Below are positions 1-14,116 of a DNA stretch of 64,000 bases, in pieces. The position numbers and the translations under genes are program-made. The stretch comes from Schlegelella_A sp965246805 (GTDB taxonomy: Bacteria > Pseudomonadota > Gammaproteobacteria > Burkholderiales > Burkholderiaceae_C), in NCBI GenBank assembly GCA_965246805.1, contig CBDFFO010000009.1:496001-560000 (forward strand), read 5' to 3'. Numbering within the stretch: position 1 is the stretch's first letter; each line of letters starts with the position of its first letter. The notes under the pieces were generated by a model. The model had not been told where the DNA came from, searched no databases, and was given only the letters and a program-made list of their open reading frames with translations.

Positions 1-45
1 TGAAAACGGAACGCTCGACGGCGTGTCGCTGGGAAGAGCACTCAC
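1..45 (-). CDS. pstA: Phosphate ABC transporter permease PstA (N-terminal start only)
   Basis: Only the first 15 codons fall in the window. A GTG at 45-43 overlaps the pstC stop codon (TGA, 44-42) as GTGA, the usual sign of translational coupling, and would begin MSALPSDTPSSVPFS. PstA normally follows PstC and is the second membrane subunit of the high-affinity phosphate importer. The identification rests on position and the overlap, because too little protein is visible. A different frame starting at GTG 41-39 is also open, so the start is uncertain. Confidence 0.45.
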   Translation of the reverse strand, partial: MSALPSDTPSSVPFS

Positions 46-1019
46 GCGACCGACCCTTCGCGTTTCTTCAACTGCGCGAGCAGAAGTTTGGAGATGGTCA
101 ACACCACCAGCGTGATGAAGAAGAGCACGAGACCGAGATAGATCAGCGAGGCCTGGTGCAGGCCTGGCGCCGCTTCACCGAATTCGTTCGCCAGCGCCGA
201 TGTGATGCTGTTCGCCGCCTCGAACAGCGAGACCGAGTTGAGCTGGTTGAAGTTGCCGATCACGAAAGTGACCGCCATCGTCTCCCCGATCGCACGGCCA
301 AGGCCCAGCATGATGCCGCCGACGACGCCGGTCTTGGTGTACGGCAACACCACTTTCCACACCACCTCCCACGTTGTCGAACCCAGCGCGTAAGCCGACT
401 CCTTCAACATCGGCGGTGTCACCTCGAACACGTCACGCATCACCGAGGCGATGAACGGGATCACCATGATCGCGAGGATGATGCCGGCCGAGAGCAGACC
501 AATGCCGACCGGGGGGCCGGAGAACAACTTGCCGAGAAGCGGAACGCCCTTGAACGCGTGCTGCAACGGCTGCTGCACATATTCGGAAAGCACCGGGCTG
601 AAGACCAGCAGGCCCCACATGCCGTAGACGATCGAAGGCACGGCCGCGAGCAGTTCGACCGCGGTGCCCAGAGGCCTCTTCAACCAGAGCGGCGAGAGCT
701 CGGTCAGGAACAGCGCGATGCCGAAACTCACGGGCACCGCGATGACCAGCGCGATCGCCGACGTCATCAGCGTGCCGTAGATCATCACGAGGCCGCCGTA
801 GCGGTTCTGCACGGGGTCCCACTCACGGGTCCAGAGAAACGACAGACCGTACTCGCGGATCGCCGGCATCGCACCGGCGACAAGTGACAGGATGATGCCG
901 GCGAGGAGCGCCAGCGTCAGCCACGCCGCACCGTGCGCAAGCGTCGAAAACAGCACGTCGGCGAACGGCGCCGCGCGGCGCGGCGACGGCGGGCGGCCCT
1001 GCGAATCAGCTCCGGCCAT
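42..1019 (-). CDS. pstC: Phosphate ABC transporter permease PstC
   Basis: Inner-membrane permease that pairs with PstA to carry phosphate delivered by PstS across the cytoplasmic membrane, powered by PstB. The 325-residue product has a short Pro/Arg-rich cytoplasmic N-terminus and about six hydrophobic segments. The binding-protein-dependent permease loop is visible in the last third (ALGSTTWEVVWKVVLPY, then GLGRAIGETMAV). I chose ATG at 1019. The frame stays open to a GTG at 1091, but that adds 24 residues without similarity to the family and has no ribosome site. It follows pstS after a hairpin terminator and overlaps the presumed pstA start by 4 bases. It is probably expressed with pstS under phosphate limitation through the Pho box upstream of pstS. 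Confidence 0.93.
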   Translation of the reverse strand: MAGADSQGRPPSPRRAAPFADVLFSTLAHGAAWLTLALLAGIILSLVAGAMPAIREYGLSFLWTREWDPVQNRYGGLVMIYGTLMTSAIALVIAVPVSFGIALFLTELSPLWLKRPLGTAVELLAAVPSIVYGMWGLLVFSPVLSEYVQQPLQHAFKGVPLLGKLFSGPPVGIGLLSAGIILAIMVIPFIASVMRDVFEVTPPMLKESAYALGSTTWEVVWKVVLPYTKTGVVGGIMLGLGRAIGETMAVTFVIGNFNQLNSVSLFEAANSITSALANEFGEAAPGLHQASLIYLGLVLFFITLVVLTISKLLLAQLKKREGSVA

Positions 1020-1121
1020 GCTCGAGGGCTTGTCGCCTATTGAGATCGCCGGGAGTGTAGCGGTCAAGTCGGTCACCTCGTAGCTCGCCACGTTGGGTCA
1101 CGCGCTGTCTCGGCGCATAAA

Positions 1122-1152
1122 GAAGCCGGGCAGGTTCGCTGCCCGGCTTTGG
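1122..1152 (-). terminator. Hairpin terminator/attenuator between pstS and pstC
   Basis: An 11-bp perfect stem (1123-1133 with 1139-1149) with a 5-base loop is followed on the minus strand by CTTTAT. It lies 50 bases past the pstS stop and before pstC. In this position it would let most transcripts end after pstS and a fraction read on into pstCA, fitting the need for much more binding protein than permease. The T-run is short, so partial termination is the better reading. Confidence 0.7.
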
Positions 1153-1203
1153 GTCTGACTGTGGGGGAACACCGGCCATCTCACGCCGACATCGACAGGT
1201 CCG

Positions 1204-2241
1204 TCACTTCCAGGCGATCGCCTTGCCTTCGCTGTCCTTGATGCTCGCCGTCCAGGTCTTTCGGACCAGGTCCTTGACCGCCGCCGGCAACGGCACGAAC
1301 TCGAGCTCGTCGGCCATCTTGTCGCCATTCGCGTAAGCCCAATCGAAGAACTTCAGCGAATTAGCCGCGTTGACCGCCTTGTCCTGCGCCTTGTACATCA
1401 GGATGAAGGTCGCGCCGGTAATGGGCCACGCGTCCTTGCCGGGTTGGTCAGTCAAGATCTGGTAGTAGGACTTGTTCCAGTCTGCACTCACCGCAGCAGC
1501 CTTGAAGTTGTCGGCATCCGGCGCCACGAAGACACCCTCCTTGTTCTTCAACAAGGCGTAGGTCATTTTGTTCTGCTTCGCGTAGATGTATTCGACGTAG
1601 CCGATCGAATTCGGCAGGCGCTGCACATATTGCGCCACCCCTTCGTTGCCCTTGCCGCCCACGCCACCCGGCCAGTTCACCGACGTGTTCTCGCCGACCT
1701 TGGCCTTCCACTCGGGATTGACCTTCGAAAGGTAGTTCGTGAAGATGAACGAGGTGCCCGATCCGTCCGAGCGGTGAACGGTTGCAATCTCGGCATCGGG
1801 CAGCGCGACACCTGGATTCAAGGCCTTCAAGGCCGCGTCGTTCCAGTTCGTGATCTTGCCGAGGTAGATGTCGCCGAGCAGCGCACCCGTCAACTTGATC
1901 TGGCCGGGCGCCACACCCTTGATGTTGACGATCGGCACCACGCCGCCGATCACGGTCGGGAATTGCACGAGGCCGTCCTTGGCGAGCACTTCGTCGGTGA
2001 GCGGCATGTCGCTCGCGCCGAAGTCGACGGTCTTCGCACGGATCTGCTGGATGCCGGCACCCGAACCGATCGATTGGTAGTTGAGGCGAGCGCCACTGGA
2101 CTTGTTATAAGCCTCGGCCCACTTCGAATAGATTGCATTCGGGAAGGTCGCGCCGGCGCCGGTAATGTCTTGGGCCAGGGCGCTGCCGGTGAAAGCGGCT
2201 ATCAGGGCGGGAATGGCGGCGTGTGCGAACGTCAATTTCAT
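1204..2241 (-). CDS. pstS: Periplasmic phosphate-binding protein PstS
   Basis: Solute-binding subunit of the Pst importer; it captures phosphate in the periplasm and docks on PstCA. The first 23 residues form a typical Sec signal peptide ending in GSALA, followed by mature QDITGAGATFPNAIYSKWAE, the signature start of PstS. Phosphate-contact motifs are visible: GAGATFP, SIGSGAG, DFGASDMPL, and the HRSDGSGTSFIF loop near residue 155. Length (345 aa) matches the family. It is the first pst gene downstream of glmM, with a Pho box about 85-100 bases upstream of its ATG and a strong hairpin after its stop, so its mRNA is likely made in excess over pstCA. Confidence 0.97.
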   Translation of the reverse strand: MKLTFAHAAIPALIAAFTGSALAQDITGAGATFPNAIYSKWAEAYNKSSGARLNYQSIGSGAGIQQIRAKTVDFGASDMPLTDEVLAKDGLVQFPTVIGGVVPIVNIKGVAPGQIKLTGALLGDIYLGKITNWNDAALKALNPGVALPDAEIATVHRSDGSGTSFIFTNYLSKVNPEWKAKVGENTSVNWPGGVGGKGNEGVAQYVQRLPNSIGYVEYIYAKQNKMTYALLKNKEGVFVAPDADNFKAAAVSADWNKSYYQILTDQPGKDAWPITGATFILMYKAQDKAVNAANSLKFFDWAYANGDKMADELEFVPLPAAVKDLVRKTWTASIKDSEGKAIAWK

Positions 2242-2325
2242 AAAATCCTTTCGGGCATGGGTCGCTCATTGCTGGGAGCGGTTGGTGGCAGCCGTCTGCT
2301 TCACGACTCACTCTAGGAAGCTTTC

Positions 2326-2343
2326 GTGACAAGACCATGACAA
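2326..2343 (-). promoter_or_regulatory. Pho box (PhoB operator) upstream of pstS
   Basis: Read on the minus strand, the site is TTGTCAT-GGTC-TTGTCAC: two heptamers 11 bp apart, each close to the known PhoB half-site CTGTCAT. It lies 85-102 bases upstream of the pstS ATG. A further lone half-site, CTGTCAC, is on the plus strand at 2378-2384. PhoB binding here would activate pstS when phosphate is scarce. Confidence 0.75.
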
Positions 2344-2437
2344 TCGTGATGTTGTGCCGCTTTGGAAGACACATGACTGTCACATTTGCCCGTCACGCCG
2401 GGCTTCGAAGGTGCTCGTCGGTGTTCGACGGGGATCC

Positions 2438-3766
2438 TCAGTTGAGCGCTTTGGCCAGCCGCTGCGCGCTCTGCTGCGCAACGACCGCGCTGCGGGCCTC
2501 GACCATCACACGCACCAACGGCTCGGTGCCCGATTCCCGTATCAGCACGCGGCCGTCGTCGCCGAGTTCGCTGGTCACCGCCGCCAGTTCGCTTGTCAGT
2601 GCAGGCCGGGTCTGCCACGCTTCGCCAGCCTGAACCGGCACGTTCAGCAGGGTCTGCGGGAAAAGTGCGACCCCTTCGAGCAGTTGCGCGATCGAGCGGC
2701 CCGACCGTTGAGCGGCCTCGAGCACCATCAGGGCGCTGACGATGCCGTCGCCCGTGGTGTGCTTGTCGAGTGCGAGCAGATGACCCGAGCCCTCGCCGCC
2801 GACGACCCAACCGCGCTTGACCAGTTCCTCGAGCACATAACGGTCGCCGACCTTGGCTCTCGTGAAACCGACGCCGAGCGCCTTCAACGCCTGCTCGATC
2901 GCCATGTTCGTCATCAAGGTGCCGACCACGCCTTCGACGGTGAGGCCTTGCGCGAGACGATCGGCGACGAGTACATAGATCAATTCGTCGCCGTTGTAGA
3001 GCCGGCCCGCACCATCGACGAGCTGAAGACGGTCGGCATCGCCATCGAGCGCGACGCCGTATTCGGCGCTGTTTGCAAGCACCGCGGCCACGAGCGCGGC
3101 CGGTGCGGTGGCACCGAACCCGGCATTGATGTTGGTCCCGTTCGGACTGCATCCGATGGCGACGATCTCGGCACCGAGCTCGTGCAGCACGTCGGGGGCG
3201 ACGTGATAGGCCGCGCCGTGGGCGGCGTCGACCACGATCTTCAAGCCTTTCAACGACAGCTCGCTGCTGAAGGTGCCCTTGCAGAACTCAATGTAACGCC
3301 CACGCGCATCGTCGATCCGCCGCGCTTTGCCGAGCGCTGCCGCTTCGACCCACTCGGCCGGCTGCTCGAGCGCGGCCTCGACCTCGCGCTCCCAGGCATC
3401 GGGCAGCTTCTCGCCGCGCGCCGAGAAGAACTTGATGCCGTTGTCGTGAAACGGGTTGTGCGATGCGCTGATGACCACGCCGAGGCTGAGTCGCAACGCG
3501 CGCGTGAGATAGGCGACACCTGGCGTGGGCAGCGGCCCGGTCAGCAACACGTCGACGCCGGCCGATGCGAAGCCCGCCTCGAGCGCCGATTCGATCATGT
3601 AGCCGGAGATCCGCGTGTCCTTTCCGATGAGCACGGTCGGCCGCGACTCGGTGCGCTTCAAGACTCGACCGACGGCGTGGCCGAGGCAGAGCATGAAGTC
3701 GGGCGTGATCGGCGATGTGCCGACCCTGCCGCGGATGCCGTCGGTGCCGAAATAATTTCTCTTCAT
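2438..3766 (-). CDS. glmM: Phosphoglucosamine mutase
   Basis: Converts glucosamine-6-phosphate to glucosamine-1-phosphate in the cytoplasm, the committed route to UDP-GlcNAc for peptidoglycan and LPS. The protein opens with the family hallmark RNYFGTDGIRG. It carries the phosphoserine loop SASHNP with catalytic Ser102, the same number as in E. coli GlmM, and the metal loop DGDADR near residue 240. The C-terminal phosphate-binding motif RESGTEPLVRVMVE is present, and length (442 aa) is normal. It starts 28 bases after the folP stop and precedes pstS, the usual betaproteobacterial order ftsH-folP-glmM-pst. Confidence 0.98.
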   Translation of the reverse strand: MKRNYFGTDGIRGRVGTSPITPDFMLCLGHAVGRVLKRTESRPTVLIGKDTRISGYMIESALEAGFASAGVDVLLTGPLPTPGVAYLTRALRLSLGVVISASHNPFHDNGIKFFSARGEKLPDAWEREVEAALEQPAEWVEAAALGKARRIDDARGRYIEFCKGTFSSELSLKGLKIVVDAAHGAAYHVAPDVLHELGAEIVAIGCSPNGTNINAGFGATAPAALVAAVLANSAEYGVALDGDADRLQLVDGAGRLYNGDELIYVLVADRLAQGLTVEGVVGTLMTNMAIEQALKALGVGFTRAKVGDRYVLEELVKRGWVVGGEGSGHLLALDKHTTGDGIVSALMVLEAAQRSGRSIAQLLEGVALFPQTLLNVPVQAGEAWQTRPALTSELAAVTSELGDDGRVLIRESGTEPLVRVMVEARSAVVAQQSAQRLAKALN

Positions 3767-3794
3767 CGCGGTTCTCGTTCAGGCCGACCGATTA

Positions 3795-4646
<852 letters not shown>

Positions 4647-4715
4647 CGATCGATTGTGGCGCCGGGCTCGAAGGCTCGACTTCCACAATGCCGCGCCGAC
4701 AGACGAGCCACCCGT

Positions 4716-4740
4716 GAAAAACGGGGCCGAAGCCCCGTTG
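4716..4740 (-). terminator. Rho-independent terminator after ftsH
   Basis: An 8-bp stem (4720-4727 with 4732-4739) encloses a UUCG loop and runs on the minus strand straight into TTTTTCAC. It sits 33 bases beyond the ftsH stop and about 70 bases before the folP start. FtsH transcription should mostly stop here, with folP-glmM read through or separately started. Confidence 0.85.
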
Positions 4741-4772
4741 ACGTTCTCAGCGAGGCGCGCCCGCGGTCTGCG

Positions 4773-6677
<1,905 letters not shown>

Positions 6678-6814
6678 TCGAGCTCCATTTGTCGGGGTGG
6701 CGCGCCTGGGTCAGCACCCACCCCCGGGATCTGTGGGCAATTTTAGGTCACGCAAGCCCCCACGCCGCCTTCAATCACCCCAGCGTGCAAGCGTGTATGC
6801 GCCTCGTGTGCGTC

Positions 6815-7513
6815 TTAAGCCTCGATTTCGGCCGTTCGAGCCTTCGGCTTGAGACCGATTCCGACCAGGAAAGTCTCGGACGACTTGTCGCGCGAGGCCT
6901 TGGGCTTGATGGGTTTCACTTGCCTGAAGGTCTCCTTGAAGAGCTTGGCGAGTTGGCTGTAGCCGCTGCCATGGAACACCTTGCAGACCAGCGCGCCGTT
7001 CGGCACCAAGTGGCCTTTGGCGAAATCGACCGCGAGCTCGACCAGGTCGGCCATGCGCGCGGCGTCGGACATCTCGATGCCCGACAGATTGGGCGCCATG
7101 TCGGAAATCACCACGTCGACCGGCCTCCCGGCGAGGCAGCTTTCCAGTTCGACAAGCACCGCTTCCTCGCGAAAGTCGCCGCGGATGAAGATGACACCGT
7201 CGACCGGTGCGAACTCGAGCACGTCGAGCGCGACGATCGTGCCGTTCAGCGCGCCGCTCGCCGCACCGCCACTGCCCGCTTCCTTCGGCGCGAACTTGCG
7301 CCGCACGTACTGACTCCACGCGCCCGGTGTGGCGCCCAGGTCGACAACGAGTTGACCCGGCTTGAGCAGATGCAGTTCCTCGTCGATCTCCTTCAGCTTG
7401 TAGGCTGCGCGAGCCCGATAGCCTTCGCGTTGCGCCAGCTTCACGTACGGATCGTTGACGTGATCGTGCAGCCACGACTTGTTCACCTTCTTGCTTTGCG
7501 TCTTGGTCTTCAT
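6815..7513 (-). CDS. rlmE: 23S rRNA (U2552) 2'-O-ribose methyltransferase
   Basis: RrmJ/FtsJ-type enzyme that methylates the ribose of U2552 in the A-loop of 23S rRNA using SAM, a late step in 50S assembly. The SAM site VVDLGATPGAWSQ is at residues 56-68, and the catalytic triad K39 (AAYKL), D138 (VVISDMAPN) and K178 (ALVCKVFHG) is intact. I start at ATG 7513 (MKTKTQSKKV), preceded by GGACGAG, for a 232-residue protein. The frame is open far upstream, but that stretch is the reverse of yhbY. A roughly 20-residue Gly/Ala/Ser insert (about 76-92) is longer than in E. coli. It is divergent from yhbY and followed by ftsH. Confidence 0.96.
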   Translation of the reverse strand: MKTKTQSKKVNKSWLHDHVNDPYVKLAQREGYRARAAYKLKEIDEELHLLKPGQLVVDLGATPGAWSQYVRRKFAPKEAGSGGAASGALNGTIVALDVLEFAPVDGVIFIRGDFREEAVLVELESCLAGRPVDVVISDMAPNLSGIEMSDAARMADLVELAVDFAKGHLVPNGALVCKVFHGSGYSQLAKLFKETFRQVKPIKPKASRDKSSETFLVGIGLKPKARTAEIEA

Positions 7514-7558
7514 CTCGTCCGCATCCGGCTCCGATCGGCTCGCGTCGATAATAGAGCG

Positions 7559-8035
7559 ATGCCCGCGATTCAACTCACCCCCAGCCAGCGGAAGACCAAG
7601 CGCGCCGATGCGCATCATCTCGACCCGGTCGTGGCCATCGGCAACGACGGCCTGACGGCGCCGGTGAAGAAAGAGATCGACGCCGCGCTGAGCGCGCACG
7701 GGCTTATCAAGGTGCGTGCGATGTCGGACGACCGCGTGGCCCGCAACGAATGGTTCGAGCTGCTCGCGAACGATCTCAACGCCGCGCCGATCCAGCACAT
7801 CGGCAAGTTGCTGGTGCTGTGGCGGCCGATGCCGGCGAAGGAAAAGGTCGAGCGCGACGACCGCATGCCCGGGCCTCGTGTCGTCAAAATCCTGAAGTTC
7901 TCGAAGAGCGGCAACCACCGCGCCCAGGTCAAGAAAATCACCGTGATGGGGAACATGCGCATCGCGGCCGGCGGTGGGCTGAAGCGCGCATCGAAGCGCC
8001 TGCGCAGCACCAAGAAGCCTTCACAAAACTCCTGA
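7559..8035 (+). CDS. yhbY: YhbY/CRS1 family RNA-binding protein
   Basis: Small KH-like (CRM domain) protein associated with the large ribosomal subunit and its assembly. The CRM domain spans about residues 5-98: it opens LTPSQRKTKRADAHHLDPVV and contains the GNDGLT loop expected for the GxxG RNA-binding turn. The 158-residue product is longer than E. coli YhbY (97 aa), with an Arg/Lys-rich tail that could add RNA contacts; basic tails of this kind occur in other Burkholderiales copies, from memory. It is divergent from rlmE across 45 bases and converges on greA, keeping the conserved greA-yhbY-rlmE-ftsH neighbourhood. Confidence 0.92.
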   Translation: MPAIQLTPSQRKTKRADAHHLDPVVAIGNDGLTAPVKKEIDAALSAHGLIKVRAMSDDRVARNEWFELLANDLNAAPIQHIGKLLVLWRPMPAKEKVERDDRMPGPRVVKILKFSKSGNHRAQVKKITVMGNMRIAAGGGLKRASKRLRSTKKPSQNS

Positions 8036-8055
8036 CGGGCGCGCCCGCGCCGTTC

Positions 8056-8532
8056 TTAGAGGTAGCGAACGCCGGCGATCTCGTAGCTCTTCAATCCACC
8101 CGGCGCCTGAACCTCGGCGATGTCGCCGGCAGCCTTGCCGATCATCGAGCGTGCGATCGGCGAGCTGATGGACACGAGCCCCTGCTTCAAGTCGGCTTCG
8201 TCGTCGCCAACGATCTGGTACGTCACCTTCGCGCCGGTATCTTCGTCTTCGAGATCGACGGTCGAGCCGAACACCACCTTGCCTTCGGCATGCAGCGTCG
8301 TCGGGTCGATGATCTGCGCGGCGGCGAGCTTTCCTTCGATGTCGAGGATCCGACCTTCGATGAAGCCCTGCTTGTCCTTCGCGGCTTCGTACTCCGCGTT
8401 CTCGGACAAGTCGCCCTGCGCACGCGCTTCGGAGATCGCCTGGATCACAGCGTGGCGCTCGACATTCTTCAGCCGCGCCAATTCGTCGCGCAACTTTTCG
8501 GCGCCTCGCACCGTGATGGGAATCGTGCTCAT
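8056..8532 (-). CDS. greA: Transcription elongation factor GreA
   Basis: Binds in the secondary channel of RNA polymerase and stimulates cleavage of backtracked RNA to rescue stalled complexes. The N-terminal coiled coil (about residues 8-75) carries the invariant acidic tip GDLSENAEYEAAKD, and the C-terminal FKBP-like domain ends SYEIAGVRYL. Length of 158 aa is exact for the family. The start at ATG 8532 gives the typical MSTIPITVRGAEKLRDEL. It lies downstream of carB on the same strand, separated by a hairpin terminator, and only 20 bases from convergent yhbY. Confidence 0.98.
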   Translation of the reverse strand: MSTIPITVRGAEKLRDELARLKNVERHAVIQAISEARAQGDLSENAEYEAAKDKQGFIEGRILDIEGKLAAAQIIDPTTLHAEGKVVFGSTVDLEDEDTGAKVTYQIVGDDEADLKQGLVSISSPIARSMIGKAAGDIAEVQAPGGLKSYEIAGVRYL

Positions 8533-8559
8533 GACGAGATAAAACCTGTTCTGCAAAAA

Positions 8560-8588
8560 GGAAACCGCCGTGCTGAAGAGACGGCGGC
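8560..8588 (-). terminator. Rho-independent terminator after carB, in the greA leader
   Basis: On the minus strand a 7-bp GC stem (8581-8587 with 8565-8571) and 9-base loop are followed by TTTCCTTTTT. It lies about 80 bases past the carB stop and about 30 bases upstream of the greA ATG. It can end carAB transcripts or act as an attenuator in the greA leader; autogenous leader terminators are known for greA in E. coli. Confidence 0.65.
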
Positions 8589-8666
8589 GATGAGGCGAAG
8601 CGCCGAGGCATCGATCGTTTTCAGTATAGAGGCGGGGCAATCGAGATGCCCGTCCGCCGACCGATC

Positions 8667-11928
<3,262 letters not shown>

Positions 11929-11936
<8 letters not shown>

Positions 11937-13119
11937 TCACGCTGTCTTTCATCGGATCTTTCTTCGAAAGCTTCATCGACTCGACGAAGCGGTCGAACAG
12001 GTAGGCGATGTCGTGCGGGCCGGGCGATGCCTCCGGGTGGCCCTGAAAGCAGAACGCGGGCTTCTCGACGTGGGCCAGCCCTTGCAGCGTGCCGTCGAAG
12101 AGCGAGACGTGGGTGGGCCGCAAGGTCGCAGGCAAGGTCTCGGCGTCGACCGCGAAGCCGTGGTTCTGGCTCGTGATGCTGACCCGGCCGGTCGAGATCT
12201 CCTGCACCGGGTGGTTGGCGCCGTGGTGGCCGAACTTCATCTTGTAGGTCTTCGCACCGGCGGCGAGCGCCATGATCTGGTGGCCGAGGCAGATGCCGAA
12301 CGTGGGCACCGAACGGGCGATGAATTCGCGGGTGGCTTCGATCGCGTAGCGGCAGGGCTCCGGGTCGCCGGGTCCGTTGCTCAGGAACACGCCGTCGGGG
12401 TGCAGCGCGAGCACGTCGGCGGCCGCCGTTTCGGCCGGCACCACCGTCACTCGGCAACCGCGGCTCGCCAGCATCCGCAGGATGTTGAACTTGACGCCGA
12501 AGTCGTAGGCGACGACGTGGAACGCGTCGCGGCGCCGCGTCTCGTAGCCTACGCCGAGTCGCCACTCGGTTTCGTTCCACGCGTACGGCTCGCGCACGCT
12601 CACCACCTTTGCGAGATCGAGGCCGTTCATGCTCGGCGCGGCACGCGCTTTGGCAACGGCGTCGGCCACGTCGGCATCCGTCAGCGCGCGGCCGAGCGGG
12701 AAGGCGCCGATGCAGCCGTTCTGTGCACCACTGGTGCGCAGCCGCCTCGTCAGTGCACGCGTGTCGATGCCAGCGATGCCGACGGTGTTCTCGCGTCGCA
12801 GATACGCATCGAGCGTCATCGTCGACCGGAAGTTGGAAGCCGCCAGCGGCAGGTCGCGGATCACTAGCCCGGCCGCGAACACCTTGGCCGCTTCGACATC
12901 TTCCGGGTTCGTGCCGGTGTTGCCGATGTGCGGGTAGGTCAGCGTGACGATCTGCCGGTAGTAGCTCGGGTCGGTGAGGATTTCCTGATAGCCGGTTAGC
13001 GCGGTGTTGAACACCACCTCGCCGGTGGCGCTGCCGGTGGCGCCGATCGATGCACCCGGGAAGACGGATCCGTCGGCGAGTGCCAGGACGGCTTGGGCTT
13101 CAGGGGGCAGCAACGACAC
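11929..13119 (-). CDS. carA: Carbamoyl phosphate synthase small subunit
   Basis: Glutaminase subunit that releases ammonia from glutamine and channels it to CarB. The class I amidotransferase domain (about residues 200-385) has nucleophile Cys277 in GICLGHQ and the partner residues His361 and Glu363 in GHPEAS. The N-terminal CarA-specific domain (about 5-150) contains TGYQEILTDPSY. I start at GTG 13119, seven bases after a clear GGAGAG ribosome site, giving 396 residues beginning VSLLPPEAQAVLALADGS. The open frame to 13218 adds 33 residues unlike the family and was rejected. It faces the BI-1 gene across a 229-base divergent promoter region. Confidence 0.97.
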
Positions 13120-13230
13120 TGGGTCTCTCCAAATTCGCGCCGCGATCGGCGCCCGCTCTTGTTGCAGGCGCTTGCCGCACAAACTTTGCCGCGGCATGCT
13201 GCAGCGAAAAGGCGCCACGAAATCCGACGG

Positions 13231-13236
13231 ATTCTA
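13231..13236 (-). promoter_or_regulatory. Candidate -10 element for carAB
   Basis: TAGAAT on the minus strand is a one-mismatch sigma70 -10 hexamer, 112 bases upstream of the carA GTG. No convincing -35 is visible 16-18 bases further up, so this is a weak call. No pyrimidine-type leader peptide or attenuator was recognised in the 5' leader. Confidence 0.3.
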
Positions 13237-13246
13237 GCCGGGAGCC

Positions 13247-13276
13247 TTGAATCGACGACTGCCGGCGGCATATCCT
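13247..13276 (+). promoter_or_regulatory. Candidate sigma70 promoter for the BI-1 family gene
   Basis: TTGAAT (13247-13252) and TATCCT (13271-13276) are separated by 18 bases, placing the start of transcription near 13283, about 65 bases before the gene. A second -10-like hexamer TAGAAT lies at 13292-13297. The -35 overlaps the region where the divergent carA promoter would lie. Confidence 0.35.
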
Positions 13277-13348
13277 TTGCTGCGTGGGAACTAGAATCGC
13301 CACGCGCAGGTCAGAGCACCTGCAATGCTGTTCTCTTTTGGAGGATTC

Positions 13349-14047
13349 ATGGACCAGAACACTTATTCCAACGTCGCCGGCTACGGCCCCGTCGCTTCGG
13401 TCGACGAACGCAACCGCGTGTTGCGCAACACCTACTGGTTGCTCGCGCTGTCGATGGTGCCGACGGTGCTGGGGGCGTGGATCGGCGTGTCCACCGGCTT
13501 CATGGCCACGATGGGCGTCGGCATGAGCGCGATCCTTTTCCTCGCCGGCGCCTACGGCCTGATGTTTGCGGTGCACAAGTACAAGAACTCGGCTGTCGGC
13601 GTGCCGCTGCTGCTCGGCTTTACGTTCTTCATGGGCCTGATGCTCTCGCAGCTGCTCGCGTTCATGTTGAAGAGCTACACGAACGGCGGTGAACTGATCT
13701 TCATCGCCTTCGGCGGCACCTCGGCCGTGTTCTTCGGCATGGCGACCCTGTCGACCGTGATCAAGCGCGACCTGTCGGCAATGGGCAAGTTCCTGTTCAT
13801 CGGCATGATCATGGTGTTCGTCGCCGCGATCGCGAACCTGTTCTTGCAGTCGAGCGCGCTGATGGTCACGATCTCGGTGCTGGTCGTCGGCATCTTCTCC
13901 GCGTTCATTCTGTACGACTTGCAACGCGTGAAGAACGGACTCGAAACGAACTACATCGTCGCGACACTCAGCGTGTACATCAGCCTCTACAACGTGTTCA
14001 CCTCGTTGCTGCAGCTGCTCGGTTTGTTCGGCGGCAGCCGCGACTGA
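13349..14047 (+). CDS. BI-1/YccA family inner-membrane protein
   Basis: Member of the Bax inhibitor-1 (TMBIM/UPF0005) family, seven-helix membrane proteins; bacterial relatives include YccA, which modulates FtsH, and the pH-sensitive calcium leak channel YetJ. The 232-residue product has a short soluble N-terminus and seven hydrophobic segments from about residue 29, ending in SLYNVFTSLLQLLGLFGGSRD, which is typical. The family hallmark VTISVLVVGIFSAFILYD, with the conserved Asp, is present. Start at ATG 13349 is fixed by a strong TTGGAGGATTC ribosome site; the ATG at 13325 is rejected. Whether it acts on FtsH, encoded about 7 kb away, is unknown. It is followed by a bidirectional terminator. 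Confidence 0.9.
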   Translation: MDQNTYSNVAGYGPVASVDERNRVLRNTYWLLALSMVPTVLGAWIGVSTGFMATMGVGMSAILFLAGAYGLMFAVHKYKNSAVGVPLLLGFTFFMGLMLSQLLAFMLKSYTNGGELIFIAFGGTSAVFFGMATLSTVIKRDLSAMGKFLFIGMIMVFVAAIANLFLQSSALMVTISVLVVGIFSAFILYDLQRVKNGLETNYIVATLSVYISLYNVFTSLLQLLGLFGGSRD

Positions 14048-14065
14048 TGCCGCGCGCCCCGCGCT

Positions 14066-14098
14066 GAAAAACGAACGGGACCTTCGGGTCCCGTTTTC
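14066..14098. terminator. Bidirectional terminator between the BI-1 gene and rlmD
   Basis: A 9-bp stem (14074-14082 with 14087-14095) closes a UUCG tetraloop. On the plus strand it ends in TTTTC; on the minus strand it runs into CGTTTTTC. The two flanking genes converge here, so one hairpin serves both. Confidence 0.9.
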
Positions 14099-14116
14099 AT
14101 GTGGGCTGCGGATCGG

